A stretch of 64,000 bases of DNA from Flavobacteriaceae bacterium UBA7302 (GCA_002471825.1 DKQS01000011.1:124001-188000), one strand, 5' to 3'. Numbered from the stretch's first letter, positions 44,674 to 54,553 are shown. Notes: generated from the sequence alone by a model not told the origin. Numbers and translations: made by a program.

Positions 44674-47155
44674 CATGTCCAAAATGAAAAAGTTATTATT
44701 CTTCATAACCGGATTGGTTTTTTTCCAATCTTGTCAAAAATTGGTGGAAATCCCAATAGAAACAACACTTCACCAACATTGGGGATTTAAGGGAAAGGAT
44801 ACTCTGAATTGGCAAAAAGCTACCGTGCCTGGAAATGTATTTACCGATCTTTTAGACAACAACATCATTCCAGACCCCTTTATCCTAGACAACGAAAAAA
44901 AAGTGCAATGGATCTCCGACAAAGATTGGGAGTACCGCACATCTTTCGAATTAACCGATGAAATACTTTCTCAAGATCATATCGAACTTAATTTTGAAGG
45001 TCTTGATACCTATGCCCGCATCTACTTGAATGATTCCTTGCTCGGAAGTACCCATAACGCCTTTCGAAACTGGCGATTTGAGGCAAAAAAGAAGCTCCAA
45101 AAGAACAATACGATTCGGATTGAATTTGAAAATTTCGAGACGGTTGAGCGTCAAAAAGAAGCACGAAATCCCTACAAACTTCCCGAAGGAAAACGCGTGT
45201 ACACCAGAAAGGCTCAATTTCAATATGGTTGGGATTGGGGACCAGTTTTAAACACCATGGGGATTTGGAAACCCATCCACCTAACATCTTGGAAAGATGC
45301 CGTCCTTAGAGATGTTTTTATCAAACAAGATTCCATCAACGATGATTCGGCAAACCTAACAGCTGAATATACCATTGAAAGCGATCTAGCGACTTCTGCT
45401 GAATTAAGGGTTCAAGTAAATGGACAAACCATATCTACTGAAGTTGAATTACAAGAAGGAGTCCATACCTACGAGCTGCCCATCACTATTTACAATCCTA
45501 AGTTATGGTGGACCCACAATCTAGGTGAACCATACTTGTATCATTTCGATTTCCAATTTAGTATGGACGATATTATCAAAGGAAAGCAATCCATCAAAAA
45601 GGGAATTCGAACCATCGAATTGATTTCAGAAAAAGATAGTATTGGCGAGTCCTTCTATTTCAAACTAAATGGTGTTCCTGTGTATATGAAGGGTGCGAAT
45701 TACATCCCGGCTCACAGTTTTCAGAGCCGTGTAAACTCAGAAAAGTATCAGAAGTTACTTTCTGATGTTGTCGATGCCAATATGAATATGTTGCGCGTAT
45801 GGGGAGGCGGAATCTATGAAACTGATGAGTTCTATGAGCTTTGCGATGAAAAAGGAATTTTGATATGGCAAGATTTTATGTTTGCTTGTGCTATGTACCC
45901 AGGAGACCGAGATTTCCTAGAAAATGTAACAATTGAAGCGGAGCAACAAACCAAAAGACTTAGAAATCACACATCCTTAGGCTTGTGGTGTGGCAATAAT
46001 GAAAACTCTGAAGGCTGGCATCGCTGGGGTTGGCAGGCCAATCGATCTGAAGAGGAAAAAACCGCTATTTGGAAGGACTATCTAACACTCTTTGATTCCA
46101 TTTTACCTAATGTCGTTGAAAGGAATACTCAAACCGATTATTGGGAATCCTCGCCAAAATACGGTCGTGGCAACCCGAAATACAAAACAGAAGGAGATGC
46201 CCATGATTGGTGGATTTGGCACGACGCCTATCCTTTTGAACATTTAGAAGAAAATGTACCTCGTTTTATGAGTGAATTCGGATTTCAATCCTTTCCGAGT
46301 TTTGAAACAATCAGATACCTCAACCAGAAAAAAGAAATCGATCTTCAAACCGCTGCGATTGCCTCGCATCAAAAACATTCAAGAGGGTTTCAATTGATCA
46401 AAGAATACATGCAACGAGATTATATCGTTCCAGAAAAGGACGAAGATTATGCCTATGTAAGTCAATTATTGCAAGCTAAAGGAATGGTTATGGGGTTTGA
46501 AGCGCAACGATTGACAAAACCATACAATATGGGAACTCTTTACTGGCAATTGAATGATGTTTGGCCCGCCATATCCTGGTCTTCTATTGATTATTTTGGG
46601 AATTGGAAAGCGCTGCACTACAAGGCTAAAAAAGCTTTTTCCAATGTGCTTTTGGTTACCAAACCCTCCAAATATGACTATGATACCTACATTGTTAATG
46701 ACTCCTTAGTACCCATCACAGATACCTTAAAACTGAGGATCATTGACTTCCATGGAAAAGTAATGAGATCTTCGGCAGAGTTGATAACGGTGCAAGCCAA
46801 CACTTCGCAAAAGGTAGATGCTACACCTGATGTAAATATTTACAAAGCTGGTTTTGTTTATGTCCGAGAATTCAATGGCAAAACTTCATACTATTTCTTC
46901 GCCAAGCCCAAAGATCTAAAACTTCCAAAGGGTAAAATTGAATCCGAAGTAACCAAAACACCAAATGGTTTTGAGATTCTTCTTAGCAGCGAGGTGTTTC
47001 AAAAAGACGTATTTTTAAGTACCGAGACCCAAGGTCATTTTTCGGATAATTTCTTCCATTTAGAACCCAACAAACCTTTAAAAATCACTTTCAAAACCAA
47101 AGAAACAGAGCTGAAGAAATTGTCCATAAAAAGCTTAAACACCATTTATCTTTAG
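44663..47155 (+). CDS. GH2 beta-mannosidase lipoprotein
   Basis: The enzyme cleaves beta-mannosyl residues such as the core Man-beta-1,4-GlcNAc of N-glycans. The 830-residue lipoprotein has lipobox FQSC. The GH2 sugar-binding domain (about 30-200; FEGLDTYARIYLND) and an Ig-like domain precede the TIM barrel (about 315-640). There MLRVWGGGIYETDEFYELCDEKGILIWQDFMF (in parts), the acid/base Glu in WCGNNENSEGW near 447 and the nucleophile Glu in MSEFGFQSFPS near 536 are visible. A C-terminal mannosidase Ig-like domain ends the protein. The first ATG overlaps cutC; an ATG seven codons later is also possible. Confidence 0.92.
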   Translation: MMNSMSKMKKLLFFITGLVFFQSCQKLVEIPIETTLHQHWGFKGKDTLNWQKATVPGNVFTDLLDNNIIPDPFILDNEKKVQWISDKDWEYRTSFELTDEILSQDHIELNFEGLDTYARIYLNDSLLGSTHNAFRNWRFEAKKKLQKNNTIRIEFENFETVERQKEARNPYKLPEGKRVYTRKAQFQYGWDWGPVLNTMGIWKPIHLTSWKDAVLRDVFIKQDSINDDSANLTAEYTIESDLATSAELRVQVNGQTISTEVELQEGVHTYELPITIYNPKLWWTHNLGEPYLYHFDFQFSMDDIIKGKQSIKKGIRTIELISEKDSIGESFYFKLNGVPVYMKGANYIPAHSFQSRVNSEKYQKLLSDVVDANMNMLRVWGGGIYETDEFYELCDEKGILIWQDFMFACAMYPGDRDFLENVTIEAEQQTKRLRNHTSLGLWCGNNENSEGWHRWGWQANRSEEEKTAIWKDYLTLFDSILPNVVERNTQTDYWESSPKYGRGNPKYKTEGDAHDWWIWHDAYPFEHLEENVPRFMSEFGFQSFPSFETIRYLNQKKEIDLQTAAIASHQKHSRGFQLIKEYMQRDYIVPEKDEDYAYVSQLLQAKGMVMGFEAQRLTKPYNMGTLYWQLNDVWPAISWSSIDYFGNWKALHYKAKKAFSNVLLVTKPSKYDYDTYIVNDSLVPITDTLKLRIIDFHGKVMRSSAELITVQANTSQKVDATPDVNIYKAGFVYVREFNGKTSYYFFAKPKDLKLPKGKIESEVTKTPNGFEILLSSEVFQKDVFLSTETQGHFSDNFFHLEPNKPLKITFKTKETELKKLSIKSLNTIYL

Positions 47156-47189
47156 GATTTTAAAATCGAGTCATCTCGTATTCCTAGAC

Positions 47190-47241
47190 ACTAATCGACA
47201 AAATCGGAAATTAGTCGATTGAAACCTGCAATTGGTCGATA
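47190..47241 (+). promoter_or_regulatory. Candidate tandem operator before the LruC gene
   Basis: AATTAGTCGATT and AATTGGTCGATA are direct repeats whose starts are exactly 21 bases apart, two helical turns. A third, inverted GTCGATT core (AATCGAC) lies upstream. The set ends shortly before a promoter-like region. Such spacing is typical of sites for dimeric or LytTR-type regulators. Confidence 0.45.
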
Positions 47242-47243
47242 TT

Positions 47244-47277
47244 TTGACCTAAAATCTTTATTTCCCTCCGACCTTTG
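47244..47277 (+). promoter_or_regulatory. Possible promoter of the LruC gene
   Basis: A TTG and a downstream GACCTTTG (one base off TAnnTTTG) are separated by 23 bases. The ATG of the LruC-domain gene lies 36 bases beyond. The weak -7 box suits a gene that needs an activator. Confidence 0.4.
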
Positions 47278-47312
47278 TGATTCATTCAAATAGTAATCAA
47301 AAAACTGTACCG

Positions 47313-49343
47313 ATGAAAACGAAAGTCCTTTCTGCGCTAGTCATTCTTTTATCAATTTGGTCCTGTAGCAACGATTTAGAGGAGATTAAAAGCAATCAAC
47401 AAAATCCAACGAGCAATGAGATCACTGATTTGAAAATTCCTTCAAACTTTGATTTCCAAACCACCGATAAAATCAACGTCAACATTTCAGTCAAAAGCAT
47501 TACCGATCAGGCCTTGGCAAAGACCAAGGTGAGTTTTTACACGGATCATCCAGATTTCGACGGAAAATATTTGGGCTCTGGATTCACCAATGCTTCTGGA
47601 AGGTTAATGACGGAATTGAAAGTTCCGAGTTATGTTGAAGAACTTTTCGTACAAGTGCATAGTACCGGATTTGCCAATCAAAAATCAGTGGCAGTTACTC
47701 CACAAATGAACCTGGAATTTGGAGGAAAACCTGATGCACGTAAAGCTTCAAAGGCTGCTAGAACAGCCGGTGACCCAATTCATATCTCAGGCAATTACTA
47801 TTACATGGGTGATTTCAATACGGGTAGTTCAAAGGGTTTACCTTCTTATTTAGAACCCAATGGCGATGTGTTAAGTCAAAAGTTTCTAGATGACGTAAAC
47901 GCTTCCCTTCCTGAACAGAAACCTGTACCAACCAATAACCCAGAATACCTAACCAATGGCAATGAACTTGATGTTGTTGTGAACCAAAAAAGTGATGTTT
48001 GGATTACATTTGTTACTGAAGGTGCAGGATATAAAAATGCATTGGGCTTTTATGTATTTGACACCAATGATCCGCCTGCAACGGTTAGTGAAATCGATTC
48101 AATCTTCGTTGTACTTCCCAATGCATCCTTGCAATATGCCGGAGGTGAACTACAGGCTGGGGATAAGGTAAGACTCGGAACTTTTGAAGCTGGAAAAACA
48201 ATTTCATGGGTACTTTTCCAAAATGCATGGACAGGTTCTGGTGTGAATGTAAACAGACAGAAATACTACTCTAGAGTTGATTTCAACACGAGCGAAACCA
48301 ATCCAGATAAAAGACAGCATACAGTACAGTTAATGGATATTGGACGTCAATTACTATTAAACGCTTTCGAAGATTTACCAAGATCTTGGGGTCAGAGTGA
48401 TGACGACTTTAACGATTTGGTATGGTATGTCTCTGCGAATCCATGGGATGCGATTGAGATTGGAGGTATCCCTCAAGTGACCCCTAATATGGATAGTGAT
48501 GGCGATGGCGTATCTGATGAAAGTGATGATTTCCCAAATGACCCAACAAGAGCGGTTCGAAATACCTATACAGGCTCTCTGGCATACGAAGATTTGTGGC
48601 CTTCTCAAGGAGATTATGACTTCAATGATTTGGTGATGGATTATGAAATTGACCATATATTGAACGGAGAGAATCTAGTAGTTGATATCGAAGCAGACTG
48701 GACCATCAAAGCTGTAGGCGCTGGATTCAAAAACGGATTTGCGTTTGAGTTTGACGGTTTGTCACCAAACAACATTGCAAGTGTTACAGGTCAGAGCCTT
48801 CAAGAGAATATCATTACTACCAATGCCAATGGTACCGAAGCTAATCAAGGAAATGCTACCATTGTTTTGTTCGACAATGTCTTCAATGAAATTCAAAGTG
48901 CTGGTGGAAAATTCATCAATACTGTTCAATCAAATCCGTATACCACTCCAGTTACGCTGAACAATGTAATCAGTTTTACCAATCCAGTTTCGCAAAGCAA
49001 TATTGGCCTTCCTCCTTATGATGCCTTCATTTTTGTAAATGGTGATCGAGGTAAAGAAGTACACTTACCCGGACAAACCCCTACAGACCTTGTTGAAAAT
49101 GAATGGTTCAGCACTTCAGCCGATGCCACTGATTTTTCAAGAAACTATTATTACAAGACCGCGAATGGATTACCTTGGGCGATCCACATTTCAGAGTCTT
49201 TTGATTATCCTGTGGAACTATCGGCCATCAATGAAGCATATGTAAACTTTGCCACTTGGGCGACCAGTGGAGGAAGTATGAATGAAGATTGGTACCTCGA
49301 CCTATCCAACAATAGAAATAACAGCAAAATATTTAGTAAGTAG
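47313..49343 (+). CDS. LruC-domain lipoprotein
   Basis: This 676-residue surface-type lipoprotein has signal KTKVLSALVILLSIWSC, so the ATG here is preferred over a GTG twelve codons earlier. An N-terminal carboxypeptidase-regulatory-like beta domain lies at about residues 35-130. A DUF4114-like region (SDVWITFVTEGAGYKNALGFYVF) contains RSWGQSDDDFNDLVWYV. A calcium-binding-type acidic loop DSDGDGVSDESDDFPNDPTRA (in parts) follows, then the LruC/DUF4842 domain beginning YEDLWPSQGDYDFNDLVMDY near residue 425. The function is unknown. It follows the N-glycan operon by about 157 bases, with its own regulatory region. Confidence 0.86.
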   Translation: MKTKVLSALVILLSIWSCSNDLEEIKSNQQNPTSNEITDLKIPSNFDFQTTDKINVNISVKSITDQALAKTKVSFYTDHPDFDGKYLGSGFTNASGRLMTELKVPSYVEELFVQVHSTGFANQKSVAVTPQMNLEFGGKPDARKASKAARTAGDPIHISGNYYYMGDFNTGSSKGLPSYLEPNGDVLSQKFLDDVNASLPEQKPVPTNNPEYLTNGNELDVVVNQKSDVWITFVTEGAGYKNALGFYVFDTNDPPATVSEIDSIFVVLPNASLQYAGGELQAGDKVRLGTFEAGKTISWVLFQNAWTGSGVNVNRQKYYSRVDFNTSETNPDKRQHTVQLMDIGRQLLLNAFEDLPRSWGQSDDDFNDLVWYVSANPWDAIEIGGIPQVTPNMDSDGDGVSDESDDFPNDPTRAVRNTYTGSLAYEDLWPSQGDYDFNDLVMDYEIDHILNGENLVVDIEADWTIKAVGAGFKNGFAFEFDGLSPNNIASVTGQSLQENIITTNANGTEANQGNATIVLFDNVFNEIQSAGGKFINTVQSNPYTTPVTLNNVISFTNPVSQSNIGLPPYDAFIFVNGDRGKEVHLPGQTPTDLVENEWFSTSADATDFSRNYYYKTANGLPWAIHISESFDYPVELSAINEAYVNFATWATSGGSMNEDWYLDLSNNRNNSKIFSK

Positions 49344-49360
49344 AAGTTAGTTAAAATGAT

Positions 49361-49399
49361 GAATCCCGGATTTCGAAAGAGGTTCGGGATTCTTTTTTT
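49361..49399 (+). terminator. Rho-independent terminator of the LruC gene
   Basis: GAATCCCG pairs with CGGGATTC around a 16-base loop and is followed by seven T. It lies 17 bases after the LruC stop and faces the convergent haloperoxidase-fusion gene. Confidence 0.78.
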
Positions 49400-49417
49400 A
49401 AAGCAAAAGAAAGCTGC

Positions 49418-52400
49418 TTATTGAACTACAAATTTCCAGTGTTGATTCTCTGAATTTTTTATGAAATAAACTCCCGAGGACAGAACAGGAATATCAATGT
49501 AAGTTCTATTTGAATTCGAATCAAAACGATGCCCTAGTGAAATCTTTCTTCCACGCAAATCAACAAGCCAATAGGAATTTTCAGACTCGGTATTTGTAAT
49601 CGTAATTGGTCCTCCTTTTTCAATTGGATTGGGGTACAAAATGCTTTCCTTTTTTGGATTATTTATAGTTCCTGCAGAAAGGGATTTTCTACCTTCAAAG
49701 TAGGGCTTTCCAAAATTAAAAGCATCTATTCCTACCTTTTCCCCAATGAGTCTACCTGGAATGTCATCAGCAGGAGGATGAATCCCGCCCCAAATTCGAG
49801 ACAAACTGCATTGATCGGAAGCATCCCGATACGTGGCCCATTGCAAAACAACGTCTACTGAAGGGCCTTCTTCAAACACTAAAAACTCATTCTTCTTGGC
49901 TACAAATTCTCCCATTCCACCTGGAAAATAAGCATCACCTGTCAACAAGGTTAAGAGTTCAGCTGCCGCTCTTGAATAGGTAGAATGACCCGATACATAG
50001 CCTGCGAAAGGAGGTGTTACAAAACTCGGCCGTTGGTAAGGCCACCAATTTTCTGCTAAAATCCATCCAACCCCCGCTTGATCAGTAGTAGGATCACCAA
50101 TATTGCTATGTCCAATCCAAGTGAATAACTTAATCTTTCCAACATTCTCTGGGTTTCTGATGGCTAATGGATCATCAGATCCCACCAATTCTATATACCC
50201 AGCTTCCAAGGGTATTCCCTCTGGATGATAACTTGGCAAATTGGAATCGGAACTTTGACCACGGTCGGCCATATAACGAATGGCTGATATCGGTCGAACA
50301 TAGTCGTACCAACCCTTTACGCTCCAGGCGGAAATGGCAGCATCATGCATGGCTCCACCCAACAAAAAATAAGCTTTTACATCCCATTCTAAAGGGTCCA
50401 AAACCTGACCTTGTCCTTCCAATTTCTTCTCAAAATCTTGATGATCATTCACGTAATTCAATATGGTAAACCAATGTCCAGGTGGTGTTTCAGAATCAGG
50501 TCCGTCTGCCCAGAACTCTGCCAACACTCTAGTATAATCACCTCTCGGTACCATCTGACTTGGATAGGGTTGATTGGTAGCCGGATTCAATGCATGACCT
50601 TCTCCAATATCCCCTCCTTCTAGAAACTTATAGAATGTGTCATAATCCGAGTAGGAAGTTGGAAAATCCGAAGAAGAAATATTACCGATTTTTTTGGGGG
50701 AAACATCCCAAAGAACGCCATCCGATGCGTCCAAATGACTGCTCCAAATACTCACTTGGGCGAATCCCTTTTTGTATGCCTCATCCAGAACCGAATTCGA
50801 ATCGCCCAAATAAGGAGGCGCCATTGAATCATGATAAACATAGAAGTCATTCCCATCTCTTGAGAAAGTGGATTTATCCGCATCCTTTAAGGCGAAAGGA
50901 GTTACTTTTCCCCACTCCGGACTCAAAAAGTCGATGGTACTTCCTTGGATGACGTTACCGCTTTGATCAATAAACGTATCCAAGCTTAATGATTGCCATC
51001 GATTCGGATTCGAAAGATTTGGATTCCCAGGTAAAGCGGGCGCTAAAGGTTGATTTACCGGTTGGTAAAAGGCATTGTCATAATCCGATATTTCTCGTGA
51101 ATTGTCTTGAGATCCGAATGCAATGAGTGTTTGGGCAATATAATTCCCGAGCGCAGCAGCATCCCCATTTTGATAATTAGTCAAGGTAACATTCGTATCA
51201 TAACCTAGTTGTTGCATTAAAAGATCAAGCTTTTTCTCGATGTCTTCGCTGCTTGGGGAATTTTTAAAACGATGTTTGAGAAGACGATAAGCAGCATAAC
51301 TTATAGCTTTCTTTCTTGAGGTTTCAATAGCTTCATTTGGGGTAAAGCTTTGAAGTTCACTGACAAAATTATGGACTTGATTACCCAATAGAAATGGAAG
51401 AGCTTCATCACTATAGGCTGCCCAAGCATCATACATGGCCACGCTTACATGAAATAAGTTTCTAGCATGGACAGTCGGCCTGGCAAAATCCCCACGAATG
51501 GCTTCTAAGAGTGCTTCATTCCAAATACGAGCCACCGATTTATCATCAGCCATATTGGTGGTATCCAATTTCACCTGAAGGATTATTTCTTCACTTTTAC
51601 AGGTGTTGTCCGATACCACAAGACTCACTTCAGAGTTGGGCTCAAATTCCCATTGCACCGTGATCTCCTCCGTACCCTGCCCAGAAATGATGGTACCGCC
51701 TTTTACTTTCCAGGAAATGGTAGCTCCTTGATTTAATTGATAGCTGTAAGTCTGAGTACTGAAGTAACTGGCATTCGTTGGTCCCGAAATGGTTGTGCTT
51801 ACTTGGGCATATTCACAAGAGCCATCAGATACGGTGGCTTGGGGATTGTAGTTACAGGAATTCGGATCTGTACATCCCTCAATTTTGACAGCCGGGTTGA
51901 TGTTCAACACCTCATAGGACGAATTTTCTATGGCCTTACCGAAGGAGTTTAAGTCCAGGTTGTTATAAATATCAACATGACCAGAAGGCCATTCGATCTT
52001 CAATTCCTGAATACGTGTTGCATTGTTCAGTCCAAAATGAACTGGTTTTAAACTTTGCCCCAAAAATCCAACTCCAGCGTAATACCTAATAAAGGTATCT
52101 CGATCGGTTATTAGGGTGATTTTTGTTCCTATGGCATCTCTGTTGGATATCGTACCCTGAAGCGATAGTTGAAACCATTTTGACAAAGAAGCTCCGTTAT
52201 TACCTATCGTTCCGTTTTCATAAAAAAAGGAATGGCCCTTTCCATTGGTAATAAACACATCCAAATCGCCATCGTGATCATAGTCAAAATCCAGCACCTC
52301 CACACTCACGGTTAAGGCTCCTAGGCCTTGATCATTGGTGTTCCTAAAGGAAGGATTCCCATTGGTATAGGAATTCTCAAAATAAAGATTGATAATTTCA

Positions 52401-53470
52401 TCTTCGGGAGAATTTTCAAAACCATTGACAACGATTAAATCTTCATCACCATCCAAATCAAAATCCCCAAATTTGGTTCCCCAAGACCAACCTGTATTTT
52501 TAACTCGCATTTCGGCTGCCCTTTCCTCAAAAGTATTGTCGGCTTTTCCGGTTAATAAAACATTGTTGGCGATGGTTGAAATATAAAAATCGAAGTTTTC
52601 ATCCTTGTTGTAATCGCCAATGGCAATACCCATGTCATTGAATTTGACATCCAAATTATAATCGGCGGCTGCCTCGGTAAAGGAAGTCCCGTTCGTATTT
52701 AAAAAGAGTTGATTGGATTCTCTAAAATCATTGGTGACATAGAGATCCATCCATCCGTCTTTATTAAAATCATAGGGAAAAGGGTTGTAACCAGGAAGGT
52801 CAACATCGGTTTCAATTCCTGTTGAGCTCGTAACATCAGTAAAGGTTCCATCTCCATTATTCTGATAAAGGGTGTTGGATTTGCATCCCTTCCAATCTAC
52901 CACATAGAGATCTAAGTAACTGTCGTTGTTGTAGTCAAACCACACCGCACCAGTATTTTCACAACCATTGTTTTTAATTATTCCAGAAGAATCAGTTACC
53001 TCGGTAAAGGTTCCATCACCCTTATTTTGAAACAACTGAACTCTTGAAAGGTGGGTGAACAAAATATCGGGATCTCCGTCATTGTCATAGTCGCCCCAAT
53101 AGGCACCAAACTTATACCCTTTGAGACCTAGAAAATTATCATAGCTAGGCCCTAAATCATCAAAAGGGAGTAAATCTTCCAATCCCGAACCTGTAGTAAC
53201 ATCCGAAAACGTTCCATTGCCATTGTTGCGAAACAATTTGCTTTGGGTAGATGGATTTCCAACCTCGTCTTTCCAAACCGATACCACAAAAACATCCAGG
53301 TCGTTATCGCCATCATAATCGGCCACTGCCACTCCATTGTTCTCCCTCAAGTCTTTAAATCCGACCAAGGATTCCACTCTCGTGAATAGCTGCTGAGCGG
53401 CAAGCTCGGATACCCCCAGAAGAAGGAAAATGCCTATGAAAACCAAAAATTTGGAGATCGAGCTAGTCAT
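49418..53470 (-). CDS. T9SS-exported fusion of FG-GAP/ASPIC-UnbV repeats and vanadium-haloperoxidase-type domain
   Basis: This 1350-residue protein has a signal peptide ending near SELAAQ. Residues about 25-430 hold repeated FG-GAP/VCBS calcium-binding motifs (DYDGDNDLD, DYDNDGDPD, DFDLDGDED, DYDHDGDLD). Residues about 440-510 form an ASPIC/UnbV domain (LKIEWPSGHVD). A Cys-rich linker (CTDPNSCNYNP) lies near 532, then an Ig-like segment. Residues about 645-1260 match vanadium haloperoxidases/PAP2, with KGWYDYVRP near 1050, SGHSTYSRAA near 1160 and SRIWGGIHPPADD near 1228, the vanadate- or phosphate-binding triad. A T9SS sorting domain ends it (ILYPNP; GVYFIK). It may be a surface halogenating enzyme or a phosphatase. 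Confidence 0.88.
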   Translation of the reverse strand: MTSSISKFLVFIGIFLLLGVSELAAQQLFTRVESLVGFKDLRENNGVAVADYDGDNDLDVFVVSVWKDEVGNPSTQSKLFRNNGNGTFSDVTTGSGLEDLLPFDDLGPSYDNFLGLKGYKFGAYWGDYDNDGDPDILFTHLSRVQLFQNKGDGTFTEVTDSSGIIKNNGCENTGAVWFDYNNDSYLDLYVVDWKGCKSNTLYQNNGDGTFTDVTSSTGIETDVDLPGYNPFPYDFNKDGWMDLYVTNDFRESNQLFLNTNGTSFTEAAADYNLDVKFNDMGIAIGDYNKDENFDFYISTIANNVLLTGKADNTFEERAAEMRVKNTGWSWGTKFGDFDLDGDEDLIVVNGFENSPEDEIINLYFENSYTNGNPSFRNTNDQGLGALTVSVEVLDFDYDHDGDLDVFITNGKGHSFFYENGTIGNNGASLSKWFQLSLQGTISNRDAIGTKITLITDRDTFIRYYAGVGFLGQSLKPVHFGLNNATRIQELKIEWPSGHVDIYNNLDLNSFGKAIENSSYEVLNINPAVKIEGCTDPNSCNYNPQATVSDGSCEYAQVSTTISGPTNASYFSTQTYSYQLNQGATISWKVKGGTIISGQGTEEITVQWEFEPNSEVSLVVSDNTCKSEEIILQVKLDTTNMADDKSVARIWNEALLEAIRGDFARPTVHARNLFHVSVAMYDAWAAYSDEALPFLLGNQVHNFVSELQSFTPNEAIETSRKKAISYAAYRLLKHRFKNSPSSEDIEKKLDLLMQQLGYDTNVTLTNYQNGDAAALGNYIAQTLIAFGSQDNSREISDYDNAFYQPVNQPLAPALPGNPNLSNPNRWQSLSLDTFIDQSGNVIQGSTIDFLSPEWGKVTPFALKDADKSTFSRDGNDFYVYHDSMAPPYLGDSNSVLDEAYKKGFAQVSIWSSHLDASDGVLWDVSPKKIGNISSSDFPTSYSDYDTFYKFLEGGDIGEGHALNPATNQPYPSQMVPRGDYTRVLAEFWADGPDSETPPGHWFTILNYVNDHQDFEKKLEGQGQVLDPLEWDVKAYFLLGGAMHDAAISAWSVKGWYDYVRPISAIRYMADRGQSSDSNLPSYHPEGIPLEAGYIELVGSDDPLAIRNPENVGKIKLFTWIGHSNIGDPTTDQAGVGWILAENWWPYQRPSFVTPPFAGYVSGHSTYSRAAAELLTLLTGDAYFPGGMGEFVAKKNEFLVFEEGPSVDVVLQWATYRDASDQCSLSRIWGGIHPPADDIPGRLIGEKVGIDAFNFGKPYFEGRKSLSAGTINNPKKESILYPNPIEKGGPITITNTESENSYWLVDLRGRKISLGHRFDSNSNRTYIDIPVLSSGVYFIKNSENQHWKFVVQ

Positions 53471-53584
53471 AAATGGACGAGATTAAAAGCGTGAATGATT
53501 TGATTCGTGAGCACAGCATTAAACTTTCGGATGCTAAAGATAACTAAGTTTCCCCTGAATTGAAATGCAGAAAATAAAGTGCTT

Positions 53585-54553
53585 TTAATTTGAATTCTTT
53601 CTAAAATTCAATTCAAAATACGATTCTAAAAATCCCCATCCATATCCCAAAAATTGCGTGAATGTTGTGAGTATAGCTAGCAGGCCCACTCGAATCCCAT
53701 TGTAAAAGGCACTGCTTAAGAATATGAGAATGAAGTAAAGAAAATAGATGCCAAGGGGATGCAGTTCTCCAAAAAAGGCAGCAATAATACTGAGGTCAAT
53801 CCCGATTAAAAAAAGACTCGGAAACCAAAAGGTTAATTTACCTGTTCCGGGGTATTTTTTGTTCAAAATTGGACGGGCTTTCCCAAAGGCAAAAGTTTGA
53901 TGGAAGAATTGCTTGATGTTGGTTCTACGTTTGTGATACACAAAAGCTTCAGGTATTAATTGGGTTTTGAATCCATGCTCCCAAAGTCTAAAAGTAAAAT
54001 CAATGTCTTCCCCAGTTTTCATCTTCGAAAACCCTTTTGTTGCTTCAAAAGCATCTTTAGACATGCCTAGATTAAAGCTCCGCAATTGAAACTTACCTAC
54101 ACCTCCCCTTTTCCCTCGGATTCCTCCTGTGGTTAGGAAGGAGGTCATTGAGAAATTGATGGCCTTTTGCATGGAGGTAAAGTTTGGATGTGCTGCATCT
54201 GGACCACCAAAGGCGTCGGTAAACTGATTCGATAAGCATTGGTGAACGTTGGTCAAATAATCCGGAGGCACAATCACATCTGAGTCGAGAATGATAAAAT
54301 AATTTCCGGAAGCTCTTTCCATTCCGTAGTTACGACTCATTCCAGCACCCGTATTTTCTTTATCGTAGTATTTGAGGGTTAATTGCTGTTCATATTTTGC
54401 AATAATCTGGTCTGCTTTGACGGACGATCCATCTTCAACAACAATTACCTCAAAGGAATCTTGAAAAGATTGATTGACGAGGCTTTCTAGCAACTCATCA
54501 ATCTCTTGAGGTCTGTTATAAACAGGTACGATTATGGAAAACTCTATGGCCAA
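53585..54553 (-). CDS. GT2 family glycosyltransferase, membrane-anchored
   Basis: This GT-A enzyme of about 322 residues starts AIEFSIIVPVYNRPQEI and has VVEDGSS near residue 40 and the DxD motif in ILDSDVIVPPDY near 92. It has a KTGEDIDFTFRLWEHG acceptor-side motif near 200 and two or three hydrophobic helices at about 245-310. It resembles glycosyltransferases of the mycofactocin/CpsE-like GT2 group that modify surface glycans. I placed the start at a TTG directly after the VOC stop, because the longer frame starts inside that gene. The sugar donor is unknown. Confidence 0.82.
   Translation of the reverse strand: MAIEFSIIVPVYNRPQEIDELLESLVNQSFQDSFEVIVVEDGSSVKADQIIAKYEQQLTLKYYDKENTGAGMSRNYGMERASGNYFIILDSDVIVPPDYLTNVHQCLSNQFTDAFGGPDAAHPNFTSMQKAINFSMTSFLTTGGIRGKRGGVGKFQLRSFNLGMSKDAFEATKGFSKMKTGEDIDFTFRLWEHGFKTQLIPEAFVYHKRRTNIKQFFHQTFAFGKARPILNKKYPGTGKLTFWFPSLFLIGIDLSIIAAFFGELHPLGIYFLYFILIFLSSAFYNGIRVGLLAILTTFTQFLGYGWGFLESYFELNFRKNSN

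Noticed and set aside
36297..47155. Search for SusC/SusD-type genes to call a standard polysaccharide utilization locus
   Set aside because: No TonB-dependent receptor or SusD-like lipoprotein is present in or near the cluster. The LruC-domain lipoprotein does not resemble SusD.
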